This document shows positions 26,483-33,983 of a stretch of DNA of 64,000 bases, one piece after another (position 1 is the stretch's first letter; each line of letters opens with the position of its first letter). The stretch spans positions 3,662,001 through 3,726,000 of the forward strand of contig NZ_AP023368.1 in the NCBI RefSeq assembly GCF_014218355.1. The letters are read 5' to 3'. The stretch comes from Anaerocolumna chitinilytica. GTDB taxonomy: Bacteria; Bacillota; Clostridia; Lachnospirales; Lachnospiraceae. Below the pieces are notes generated by a model. The model ran no database searches. It saw only the letters and a list, made by a program, of their open reading frames with translations, and was not told where the DNA came from. Position numbers and translations under genes: made by a program.

Positions 26483-27787
26483 TTAATCTTCAAACAAATT
26501 AATTAATTTATCAACAATCAAATCAAAATCAATTTTCTCATCTACATTCTGACGTAAAAATGCGTTAACAGATTCTATCTTGGATATTGCATAATCTATA
26601 TTTTTATTGGAACCATTTTTATAAGCTCCAATGTTTATCAAATCCTCTGCCTCCATGTAAGTAGCTAAAACATTCTTTAATTTACCGGCAGCAGCTTTGT
26701 GCTCCGCGGCTACTATAGAGGACATAACACGGGAAATACTTTGTAAAACATCTATTGCGGGGTAATGATTCTTGTTTGCCATCTTACGCGTCAGCATAAT
26801 ATGCCCGTCCAATATACCTCTGGCAGTATCAGTAATCGGCTCATTGAAATCATCACCATCAACCAGTACGGTATAAAGTCCGGTGATAGAACCTGTATCT
26901 GAGTTTCCTGCTCTTTCTAACAATTTAGGCATTTCAGAATATACACTTGGCGGATAACCTCTGGAAACCGGCGGTTCACCGGAAGCCAATCCGATTTCTC
27001 TTTGTGCCATTGAAAAACGAGTAAGGGAATCCATCATTAACAGTACATCTTTTCCCTGATCTCTGAAATATTCTGCTATCGCTGTAGCAGTTTGAGCAGC
27101 TTTTTTACGAATGAGAGCCGGTTTGTCAGAGGTAGCAACAACAATTACTGAGCGCTTCATACCCTCCTCACCAAGATCTCTTTCCAAAAACTCTCTTACT
27201 TCCCTGCCACGTTCGCCAATTAAGCCAATTACATTGATATCTGCTTTTGTATTTCTGGCAAACATTCCAAGCAAAGTACTTTTACCAACACCGCTGCCTG
27301 CAAAAATCCCAATTCTCTGACCCTTGCCTACTGTTATCATCCCATCTACAGCTTTTACACCCAGAGGAAGAGCTTCATCAATAATCTTTCTTTTTAATGG
27401 GTCAGGCGGCTGCGCTTCAACCGAATACTCGGCCTCTATCATTAATTCTGAGTTGTCAATAGGTCTCCCAAGTCCATCCAAAGTTTTCCCTAAGAGATTA
27501 TCGCCTACCGAAACACTTAAAGGTTTGCCGGTAGATTCAACAGTACTCCCGACACCAACACCTTCTATGCTGTCATATGGCATTAAGAGTATCCTGTTTT
27601 CGCGAAAACCAACTACTTCAGCCATAATTATCTGAGACTTATCAGATGAGGTTATGGTGCATAAATCATTCAAATTAGCTTTCGGTCCTATGGATTCAAT
27701 GGTTAATCCAACAACTTTAACCACTTTACCTAAATTTCTTTCATAAGTTCGATCAAGCAGAATATCGTATTTTTCAAGATTAAACAC
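26483..27787 (-). CDS. fliI: Flagellum-specific export ATPase FliI
   Basis: The 434-residue product is an F1-beta-like ATPase: Walker A 'GSGVGKSTLLG' (about 164-174), 'LIGERGREVREF', Walker B 'VLLMMDSLTRFSMAQREIGL' and 'SQSIS'-type region 'DVLQSISRVM'. It energises export with FliH and FliJ. GGAGG is followed after five bases by GTG (27787), which is preferred to an ATG at 27799 that overlaps the RBS. Confidence 0.95.
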   Translation of the reverse strand: MFNLEKYDILLDRTYERNLGKVVKVVGLTIESIGPKANLNDLCTITSSDKSQIIMAEVVGFRENRILLMPYDSIEGVGVGSTVESTGKPLSVSVGDNLLGKTLDGLGRPIDNSELMIEAEYSVEAQPPDPLKRKIIDEALPLGVKAVDGMITVGKGQRIGIFAGSGVGKSTLLGMFARNTKADINVIGLIGERGREVREFLERDLGEEGMKRSVIVVATSDKPALIRKKAAQTATAIAEYFRDQGKDVLLMMDSLTRFSMAQREIGLASGEPPVSRGYPPSVYSEMPKLLERAGNSDTGSITGLYTVLVDGDDFNEPITDTARGILDGHIMLTRKMANKNHYPAIDVLQSISRVMSSIVAAEHKAAAGKLKNVLATYMEAEDLINIGAYKNGSNKNIDYAISKIESVNAFLRQNVDEKIDFDLIVDKLINLFED

Positions 27788-27869
27788 CCAAACCTCCATT
27801 CTGCCAACACAGCTCTATAATATCATGAGGGAATTTCTATTAAATCTTTCTCCCTATCTCGGCAATAAT

Positions 27870-28685
27870 CTACAATAAGTCCATGGAAAGAAGCATAATA
27901 TCCTTCTTCAGGTTCTCCAGCTGTGTATCAAGGCTGCAATCAATAATTCCTGTTTCCATATCTATGATGCATTGGTTCTTAAGGAGATTCTTATCCAAAG
28001 CAATGTCCAGCTCTACTGTTGTTCCAAGAATTTCAATAAGCTTTGGCTTATATGCCGCAACTTCTTCATAATCTTCCTTCGATACTCTAATATGGTAGAA
28101 TTTGCTGTTATCACTGTGGAGAATAGCTTTATGAAGGAGGTGTGTTATTACATTCTTTTCTCCCTCAACGATAACCCCTGTAACCTTTTCAATCACAGCC
28201 GCCATTATACTTCCAAATTCAGGCTCCAGGGCTCTGACTTTCTCTTCATATTCTTTTAAAAGCTCTGCTTTTTGCTGTTCATATTCTTTTTGTTTTTTAA
28301 GAGCTTCTTCCAGTCCTTTTTGATAGCCGTCTTCAAAACCCCTTCTGGTAGAATCTTCGTAAAGTTTTCTGCTATGGGATTTACTTTCTTCTTCTGCTAT
28401 CTTTCTGATAAGTGCTGCTTCTTCTTCCGCCTTTGCAATCATATCTTCCAGGCGGTTTTTTAATTCCTCTTCACTTATCTTTTCCTCTTCGGTTCCTATT
28501 ACAGTTGCTTCGATACCAGGAATAAAGCCTTCTGCCGGTTCAATTTCTTCTGTTTTAACAACATGAATCTGAGCATTATTAGCAAAATTAATTAGTCTGA
28601 ACTCTTCACTTTTTTCATTTGAATCAATTACAAACTTATCTTCTTTGCCTAGTGTTACATAACGGGATTTAATAAGATTAGACAA
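27870..28685 (-). CDS. fliH: Flagellar export ATPase regulator FliH
   Basis: The 271-residue product has a charged coiled-coil middle (about 75-165) and a C-terminal FliH/V-ATPase subunit E-like domain. It binds FliI and ties it to the export gate. The gene overlaps the 3' end of fliG. The GGAGG inside fliG is 11 bases before a TTG (28685) and only two bases before an ATG (28694). TTG is my preference but the start is uncertain. Confidence 0.85.
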   Translation of the reverse strand: MSNLIKSRYVTLGKEDKFVIDSNEKSEEFRLINFANNAQIHVVKTEEIEPAEGFIPGIEATVIGTEEEKISEEELKNRLEDMIAKAEEEAALIRKIAEEESKSHSRKLYEDSTRRGFEDGYQKGLEEALKKQKEYEQQKAELLKEYEEKVRALEPEFGSIMAAVIEKVTGVIVEGEKNVITHLLHKAILHSDNSKFYHIRVSKEDYEEVAAYKPKLIEILGTTVELDIALDKNLLKNQCIIDMETGIIDCSLDTQLENLKKDIMLLSMDLL

Positions 28686-29688
28686 TAATCTCATCACCTC
28701 CACCTCTGGAAATAATAATCTCAGCGGAGTCCTCTAATTTTCTAATTATATTAACAATCTTCTGCTGTGCTTCTTCAACATCCTTTAAGCGGACAGGGCC
28801 CATAAATTCCATATCTTCCTTAATCATAGCAGCAAGACGTTTTGACAGGTTATTAAAGATAACATTCTGTACTTCTTCACCAGATGATTTTAATGCAACT
28901 GCCAACTCATTGTTGTCAACTTCACGAAGTACTCTCTGAATTGAGCGGTCATCCAGTGTAAGGATATCTTCAAATACGAACATCTTTCTTCTGATTTCAT
29001 CTGCAAGCTCTGGCTCTTCAATTTCAAGAGTTTCCATAATATGCTTTTCTGTACCTCTATCAACAGTATTCAAGATGGAAACAATGGAATCCACACCACC
29101 CACGATGGTATAATCCTGATTAACAAGGGAGGATAATTTACGTTCCAGTACCCTTTCCACTTCTTTAATTACATCCGGAGATGTACGGTCCATTTGAGCA
29201 ATACGCTTCGCTACGTCTGCTTGCTTATCCGGAGCAAGAGCTGATATAATTGCCGAAGCCTGACCTGAGGAAAGATAGGAAAGGATAAGGGCTATTGTTT
29301 GAGGATGTTCATCCTGAATAAAGTTCAGCATCTGACTGGCGTCTGCTTTTCTGACAAATTCAAAAGGACGTACCTGCAGAGAAGCTGTCAGTTTACCAAT
29401 AACATCCTTAGCTTTGTCCTCACCCAGAGCTTTCTCTAAAAGCTCTTTTGCATAGGCAATACCGCCTTCTGCGATATACTGCTGTGCAAGACAAATCTCA
29501 TAGAATTCATCCAATACCTGATCCTTAGTAGCAGGTGATATGCTTCTGGTATTAGCGATTTCAAGGGTTAGTTGTTCTATTTCATCTTCTTTTAAATGTT
29601 TAAATATACTCGCTGATTTCTCAGGCCCTAAGGATATTAAGAGAACAGCGGCTTTTTGTACTCCCGATATTTCTGTATTTTTTGCCAT
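28678..29688 (-). CDS. fliG: Flagellar motor switch protein FliG
   Basis: The 336-residue product has the three FliG domains: N-terminal 'QKAAVLLISLGPEKSASIFKHL', middle with 'EHPQTIALILSYL' (EHPQ motif), and C-terminal 'IQRVLREVDNNELAVALKS' carrying the charged torque helix. It couples the MS ring (FliF) to the stators. GGAGGAG precedes the ATG. Confidence 0.96.
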   Translation of the reverse strand: MAKNTEISGVQKAAVLLISLGPEKSASIFKHLKEDEIEQLTLEIANTRSISPATKDQVLDEFYEICLAQQYIAEGGIAYAKELLEKALGEDKAKDVIGKLTASLQVRPFEFVRKADASQMLNFIQDEHPQTIALILSYLSSGQASAIISALAPDKQADVAKRIAQMDRTSPDVIKEVERVLERKLSSLVNQDYTIVGGVDSIVSILNTVDRGTEKHIMETLEIEEPELADEIRRKMFVFEDILTLDDRSIQRVLREVDNNELAVALKSSGEEVQNVIFNNLSKRLAAMIKEDMEFMGPVRLKDVEEAQQKIVNIIRKLEDSAEIIISRGGGDEIIV

Positions 29689-29701
29689 CTTCTCCTCCTT
29701 A

Positions 29702-31297
29702 TCAACCCCATTCGTCGTTCAGCCAATTTCTTAAAAGCTGAGCAACAGCATCCGGATTCTCGTCCACAAACTTTTCTATCATCTTCTTTGCTTCCGACTT
29801 ATCACTAAATTCAATATCTTCTAAGGTCTGATTTTCCTTCGTTGTTGCAAGAAGCTGTTCTACAGATAATTCTGGTTCAAGTTCTGTAACTTCAGCAGGT
29901 GCTGTTCCTTTAAATACTACAAAGACTAAAAGGCCAACAATTGCAACAGCTAAAAGAATCTGTAAATAGAAGGACCAATTCAAAGGAGTTTTTTCAGCAG
30001 GAATAAACACCGGCTGTTCATAAGCAATAATAGATATTGCATTGGTCGGTATTCCTGTTGCAAGAGAAACAGCTTTATAAACTTCATTATCCACAGTAAT
30101 TTTCTTGGGATTTTTATTTGCTAAAACATATTTGTCAAAGGTTGTACCCTTCAATAAACCCTGAAGTTTTAAATCTTCTTCTTTATAAGTAACGACTTTG
30201 GTACAAACAATACTGCCTGATGATTCTCCCGGCACTACTGCACCTACTTCATATTCCGTATTGGTAACACGTTCATTGGGCAAATATTCGATTTGAACTG
30301 TAGAAGAAGAGGAACCATTATCCGTACCTGTAGTGGTATCATAAGATGTTTCATCGTTAGAATCTGTTCCCGGCGTACCGCCGCTGGTTGAACTACTATT
30401 CTTCGTATCATAAGTATAATATTTTCCGTATAGACCTTGATCCTGTCCTTCCGCTGCAATCATTTCTTTATATTGCTGGTTTACTCTATCCATATTGAGT
30501 TTCCAGTTAAACATCGGTTGAACATCGGTATAGCCAAGCTTTAACATGAGCATGTAAATATTATTATTATAGGTATTCTGAAGTTTTTCCTTATACTCCA
30601 GCACAGAATTGGCAGTTCCTGTATAAAGGTCATCCTTTCCACCGAATAAAAGATTGCCATCCTGATCTATAACCTTGATTTTATCAGTTGTTTCATTGCC
30701 AATAGCCGCTGCAACATATTCTGCTATGGCAGAAGCATTTCCTGCATCAAATTCATCTGTGACAGTAAGGGCTACGCTTGCCGGCAAATCCTGTTTCTCG
30801 GAAAGAACACTGTAAGTTGACTCTTCCGGTACATAGGTAACCTGAGCATCCTTAATCCCCTTCATTTTAATAAGGTAGTTTCTGATTTCAGTTTGTACAT
30901 ATAAGTGATTCTTAAGATTTCTGTCACTGTTTGTTGTACTTAAATCATTGCTTACCAATTGATCCAAAGTAAGTCCGCTTGTAGGAATATCGCTGCCGTA
31001 GACCACAAGTAGCGCATCCGAAAACTTTTTCTTATCAACATTGATGGTCATACCGTCACTGCTTAATTTATAACCGATTCCCTCATCTTTCAACAGACCT
31101 ACAACAGTACTTACATCTTTTGTAGTTTCCCCTGTCATTAATTTCTTATAATCCGTCCGGTTCATCACAGTAACCAGAATGACCAGTGCAAGAAATATTA
31201 CCGCAACCACTGAGATGATGATTGTCTTTTGTTTACTGGTATACTTATTCCATTGGTTAAGTAACTGCACCGGTATTTGTTTTAGTCTGTCAACCAT
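29702..31297 (-). CDS. fliF: Flagellar MS-ring protein FliF
   Basis: The 531-residue product has two membrane helices (about 24-45 and 441-462) enclosing ring-building domains: 'GVVKLKDEGIGYKLS' region with 'IPTSGLTLDQL', and the YscJ-like part. A Ser/Thr/Asp-rich exposed segment lies around 300-335. The C-terminal tail binds FliG, encoded 13 bases downstream. AAGGAG precedes the ATG. Confidence 0.95.
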   Translation of the reverse strand: MVDRLKQIPVQLLNQWNKYTSKQKTIIISVVAVIFLALVILVTVMNRTDYKKLMTGETTKDVSTVVGLLKDEGIGYKLSSDGMTINVDKKKFSDALLVVYGSDIPTSGLTLDQLVSNDLSTTNSDRNLKNHLYVQTEIRNYLIKMKGIKDAQVTYVPEESTYSVLSEKQDLPASVALTVTDEFDAGNASAIAEYVAAAIGNETTDKIKVIDQDGNLLFGGKDDLYTGTANSVLEYKEKLQNTYNNNIYMLMLKLGYTDVQPMFNWKLNMDRVNQQYKEMIAAEGQDQGLYGKYYTYDTKNSSSTSGGTPGTDSNDETSYDTTTGTDNGSSSSTVQIEYLPNERVTNTEYEVGAVVPGESSGSIVCTKVVTYKEEDLKLQGLLKGTTFDKYVLANKNPKKITVDNEVYKAVSLATGIPTNAISIIAYEQPVFIPAEKTPLNWSFYLQILLAVAIVGLLVFVVFKGTAPAEVTELEPELSVEQLLATTKENQTLEDIEFSDKSEAKKMIEKFVDENPDAVAQLLRNWLNDEWG

Positions 31298-31321
31298 TAT
31301 ACTGCTCCTTAAGTTTCATTG

Positions 31322-31633
31322 TTAGAATTGGAGATTCATAATCTCTTTATAGGCTTCTAATACTTTATTTCTCACCTGAACAGTATACTGCAATGATAGA
31401 TTGGCTTTTTCCTGCGCAACCTGAAGGTCATAAGTATTATCAGACAACCCTAAGGCATAGGATACTTCTGCTTCTTTTGCAGCATTCGACAAGTCATTAG
31501 TTTCATTTAACATAGAAAGAGCAGATTGAAACACATTTTCAAAAGCATTATTTCTTGTGGTCTTTTCTACTCCCATATTTTCATTTTTAAATGCATTGAG
31601 ATTTGATATCCCATTCAGAAGTGTAACATTCAT
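31322..31633 (-). CDS. fliE: Flagellar hook-basal body complex protein FliE
   Basis: The 103-residue, mostly helical product has the FliE features: an N-terminal variable part, 'SYALGLSDNTYDLQVAQEKANLSLQYTVQVRNKVLEAYKEIMNLQF' type C-terminus. It links MS ring and rod. GGGGG lies upstream of the ATG. It follows flgC by 14 bases. Confidence 0.93.
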   Translation of the reverse strand: MNVTLLNGISNLNAFKNENMGVEKTTRNNAFENVFQSALSMLNETNDLSNAAKEAEVSYALGLSDNTYDLQVAQEKANLSLQYTVQVRNKVLEAYKEIMNLQF

Positions 31634-31647
31634 TTGTTAATCCCCCG

Positions 31648-32088
31648 TTATTTTCCTACTTCAAGACCTTTTAAAGCCATACTCTTTATTGAATTAAAAG
31701 CAGTAACATTCGCCTCATAAGCCCTAGATGCATCAATCATATTAGCCATCTCTGTCACGGTGTTTACATTTGGATATGTTACATAACCATTTTCATCAGC
31801 ATCCGGATGAGAAGGATCATATACCTTGTTCATGGCCGTCTTTGTATCCTCTTTGATTTCTGTTACTTTTACTCCCGAACCTGCCGCCTGACTAATCTTC
31901 CCCCCAAGAATCTGAGCAAAAGGTGTTTGCTGCCTTTCTTCAAATACTAAAATTTTTCGCCTGTAAGGGTTTCCATTCTCATCTCTTGTCGTATTTACGT
32001 TGGCGATATTTTGAGATATAATATCCATGCGGAGCCTTTGCGCTGTCATCCCGCTTGCACTTATATTCATTGCGTCAATAACGGACAT
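31648..32088 (-). CDS. flgC: Flagellar proximal rod protein FlgC
   Basis: The 146-residue product begins 'INASGMTAQRLRMDIISQNIANVNT' in style (actual 'MNISASGMTAQRLRMD') and ends with a rod-type helix 'MIDASRAYEANVTAFNSIKSMALKGLEVGK'. It has the central 'DPSHPDADENGYV' segment specific to FlgC. GGAGG precedes the ATG. A 241-base gap separates it from flgB. Confidence 0.94.
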   Translation of the reverse strand: MSVIDAMNISASGMTAQRLRMDIISQNIANVNTTRDENGNPYRRKILVFEERQQTPFAQILGGKISQAAGSGVKVTEIKEDTKTAMNKVYDPSHPDADENGYVTYPNVNTVTEMANMIDASRAYEANVTAFNSIKSMALKGLEVGK

Positions 32089-32115
32089 CTGTTTTCCTCC
32101 TAGCTATCATATGGT

Positions 32116-32217
32116 GTGTAACAGAAAGTTTTAGTTCTAACAGAATACTTCTTTTTTCGGCTTAACCTTTTTGTTCTGCCAGAAAATTTTATTCCCCATA
32201 ATTTACTTCCGACAGAA
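32116..32217. repeat. Four TTCYRNCAGAA-type repeats in the flgB-flgC gap
   Basis: On the plus strand, TTCTAACAGAA (32135-32145), TTCTGCCAGAA (32174-32184) and TTCCGACAGAA (32207-32217) share a near-palindromic TTCYRNCAGAA pattern. A fourth, GTGTAACAGAA (32116-32126), keeps the right half. They fill most of an otherwise AT-rich gap. They could be operator sites or pair with each other in RNA. Confidence 0.4.
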
Positions 32218-32329
32218 TTTAATCTTTTCTGCAACACACTTTAATTTATTTAATACCAATAATTAAATATCCAGATTCAATCTCACGCCGCCAAGTTAAC
32301 ACTCTCATGGTTTCAGTGTATAACTTACT

Positions 32330-32722
32330 TTAGGCGTTTGATAATGCTGTTCTAATTCTACTGAACTCTTGCGTCATTGCTTCCAGCAAAGCACTATTTG
32401 TAATCTGATTTTCTGCAACATTTGCTGATTCTGTATCTATATCAACATTATTACCGTCAAGTTTATAGCTTAGATTTGCATTATCTGTATATATTGTTGG
32501 CTGAATAGATTCTAAATTCACGCTAGCTACCTTTTTGTCGAGAGTGCCTGCCCCTTGCTGTAGTGCATTAGCCAAATATGACTGAAATTCAATGTCCTGT
32601 CTTTTAAATCCCGGAGTACTGACATTAGCGAGATTGTTAACCAACAATTTGCCTCTTGTCCAAGTAGCATCGGCCGCTTTGTTTAGTATGTTTACATAGT
32701 TGAATACATCTGAATTTATCAT
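32330..32722 (-). CDS. flgB: Flagellar proximal rod protein FlgB
   Basis: The product is 130 residues from the ATG at 32722, with AAAGGAG seven bases upstream. It has the rod N-terminus 'VNNLANVSTPGFKRQDIEFQSYLANAL' and a FlgB-type helical C-terminus 'ALLEAMTQEFSRIRTALSNA'. An ATG 19 codons earlier lies at or upstream of the predicted promoter and is rejected. It is the first gene of the fla/che operon. Confidence 0.94.
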   Translation of the reverse strand: MINSDVFNYVNILNKAADATWTRGKLLVNNLANVSTPGFKRQDIEFQSYLANALQQGAGTLDKKVASVNLESIQPTIYTDNANLSYKLDGNNVDIDTESANVAENQITNSALLEAMTQEFSRIRTALSNA

Positions 32723-32750
32723 ACTTACACTCCTTTCGTAACTAGATTCA

Positions 32751-32779
32751 ATTATAAATATATTACGACAAAAAAACAA
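32751..32779 (-). promoter_or_regulatory. Sigma-A promoter of the fla/che operon (P1)
   Basis: On the minus strand TTGTTT (32774-32779) and TATAAT (32751-32756) are separated by exactly 17 bases. The -10 end is 29 bases before the flgB ATG, giving a short leader that contains AAAGGAG. This fits vegetative (sigma-A) rather than sigma-28 expression, as for the B. subtilis operon. Confidence 0.65.
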
Positions 32780-32782
32780 GTT

Positions 32783-32797
32783 AATTTTTTGAAATTA
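32783..32797 (-). promoter_or_regulatory. CodY-box-like sequence upstream of the flgB promoter
   Basis: The minus strand reads TAATTTCAAAAAATT, 12 of 15 matches to the CodY consensus AATTTTCWGAAAATT. It sits three bases upstream of the -35 element. CodY is encoded directly upstream, and CodY repression of the fla/che promoter is known in B. subtilis. The AT-rich background makes chance matches fairly easy. Confidence 0.4.
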
Positions 32798-32802
32798 GTA
32801 CT

Positions 32803-32811
32803 ATTATATCA
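32803..32811 (-). promoter_or_regulatory. Possible second, extended -10 promoter for flgB
   Basis: The minus strand carries TGATATAAT, an extended -10 (TGN plus TATAAT), with only a weak -35 candidate (TTAGAA) 17 bases upstream. Transcription from here would run through the CodY-like box and P1. Confidence 0.3.
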
Positions 32812-32950
32812 TATAATGTAAATTCTTCTAATACAGGCTCAGATATACTATTTAAAGCAAATTTTGCATTTTTATTTGTAGAAATCACGGGTTTTTTGAC
32901 CTGACTTAATTCGACATACAGCACATTGCACAACACTAAAATAGACAAAT

Positions 32951-32985
32951 AAAAAAACTTGCAAATTACAATAATTTGCAAGTTT
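32951..32985 (-). terminator. Intrinsic terminator of codY
   Basis: A perfect 13-bp inverted repeat, AAACTTGCAAATT / AATTTGCAAGTTT with a 5-base loop (32955-32985), is followed on the minus strand by a run of seven T (including stem T's) then ATTTG. It starts about 46 bases after the codY stop and separates codY from the flagellar operon. Confidence 0.85.
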
Positions 32986-33031
32986 AATCTTATATTTACA
33001 AACCAGCCATTCCCAGTTATCCTTTATCCAA

Positions 33032-33802
33032 TTATTTATTTAATTTCCTTAATTCATCAAAAACAACATCATTCAGCACCTTAATATAGGTTCCTTTCAT
33101 ACCGGAGGAACGTGATTCAATTACTCCCGCACTTTCGAATTTTCTTAAGGCATTTACGATTACGGATCTTGTGATACCGACTCTGTCAGCAATCTTACTT
33201 GCAACCAGTATGCCCTCATTTCCTTCCAGTTCTTCAAAAATATGAATGATAGCTTCCAGTTCTGAAAAAGATAATGTACTAATTGCAGACTTGACAATCT
33301 GCACTTTACGATTTTCCTCTGCACTTTCTTCATTTACGGAACGCATCATTTCAAGACCTACTACTGTTGTTCCATATTCACTGAGAATGATATCATCCAA
33401 ATCATAAGGCTTTTGGCTCTTATACAGGAACAATGTTCCCAGACGTTCTCCGGCAATATCAATCGGAATAATTATTGCCTGGTAGGTGATATCTGTATCT
33501 AATTCAAATCCAAGAGTCAACAAATTGACATTTTCCTTCGTGGACAGAATATTCAGAAGTCTTTCATTCAGCATCTGGTCAATATAACCGCCAACTGCAT
33601 CCTTAATTAATTCCTTGATTTCCACAATATCTTCTCTGTTTTTAATCCCCAAAACTTTGCCTTTTTTGCTGATTACCAGAATATTGGACTCCAGAATCTC
33701 ACTTAACACCTCACAGATGTCGTTAAAAACAACTTTATGAGAATTGTTATTGTGCAGCAACTTATTAATCTTTCTCGTCTTATCCAGTAATTGTACACTC
33801 AT
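33032..33802 (-). CDS. codY: Global nutritional regulator CodY
   Basis: The 256-residue product has the CodY layout: an N-terminal GAF domain (about 1-150) that senses branched-chain amino acids, a linker helix, and a C-terminal winged helix-turn-helix 'ASKIADRVGITRSVIVNALRKFESAG' (about 203-228) ending 'SSGMKGTYIKVLN'. With GTP and Ile/Val it represses genes for nutrient-poor growth, often including motility. It has its own promoter and terminator. In B. subtilis codY is also immediately upstream of flgB. RBS GGGAGG is well placed. Confidence 0.96.
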   Translation of the reverse strand: MSVQLLDKTRKINKLLHNNNSHKVVFNDICEVLSEILESNILVISKKGKVLGIKNREDIVEIKELIKDAVGGYIDQMLNERLLNILSTKENVNLLTLGFELDTDITYQAIIIPIDIAGERLGTLFLYKSQKPYDLDDIILSEYGTTVVGLEMMRSVNEESAEENRKVQIVKSAISTLSFSELEAIIHIFEELEGNEGILVASKIADRVGITRSVIVNALRKFESAGVIESRSSGMKGTYIKVLNDVVFDELRKLNK

Positions 33803-33894
33803 GCTATAACCTCCCAGTACCCCCCGCTTGTTGACCTGATTTTAAAATAACCAGTAAAAGTATACAAGTGATACCGGTCATTTATAATAGATAA

Positions 33895-33923
33895 ATATTA
33901 TCATACCTTTTTCATAAAAACAA
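33895..33923 (-). promoter_or_regulatory. Candidate codY promoter
   Basis: On the minus strand TTGTTT (33918-33923) lies 17 bases from TAATAT (33895-33900), preceded by TGA as a partial extended -10. It lies about 93 bases before the codY ATG. The leader contains GC-richer sequence and the GGGAGG ribosome binding site. Confidence 0.45.
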
Positions 33924-33983
33924 TAGCTTTTTCTCGTTTTTGACGCACATTTTAATTAAATTTATCTGTTTTTCTTATATTTC

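Noticed and set aside
32781-32981. A 66-codon minus-strand frame between codY and flgB
   Set aside because: It starts with TTG inside the codY terminator hairpin, has no RBS, and overlaps the predicted flgB promoter region.
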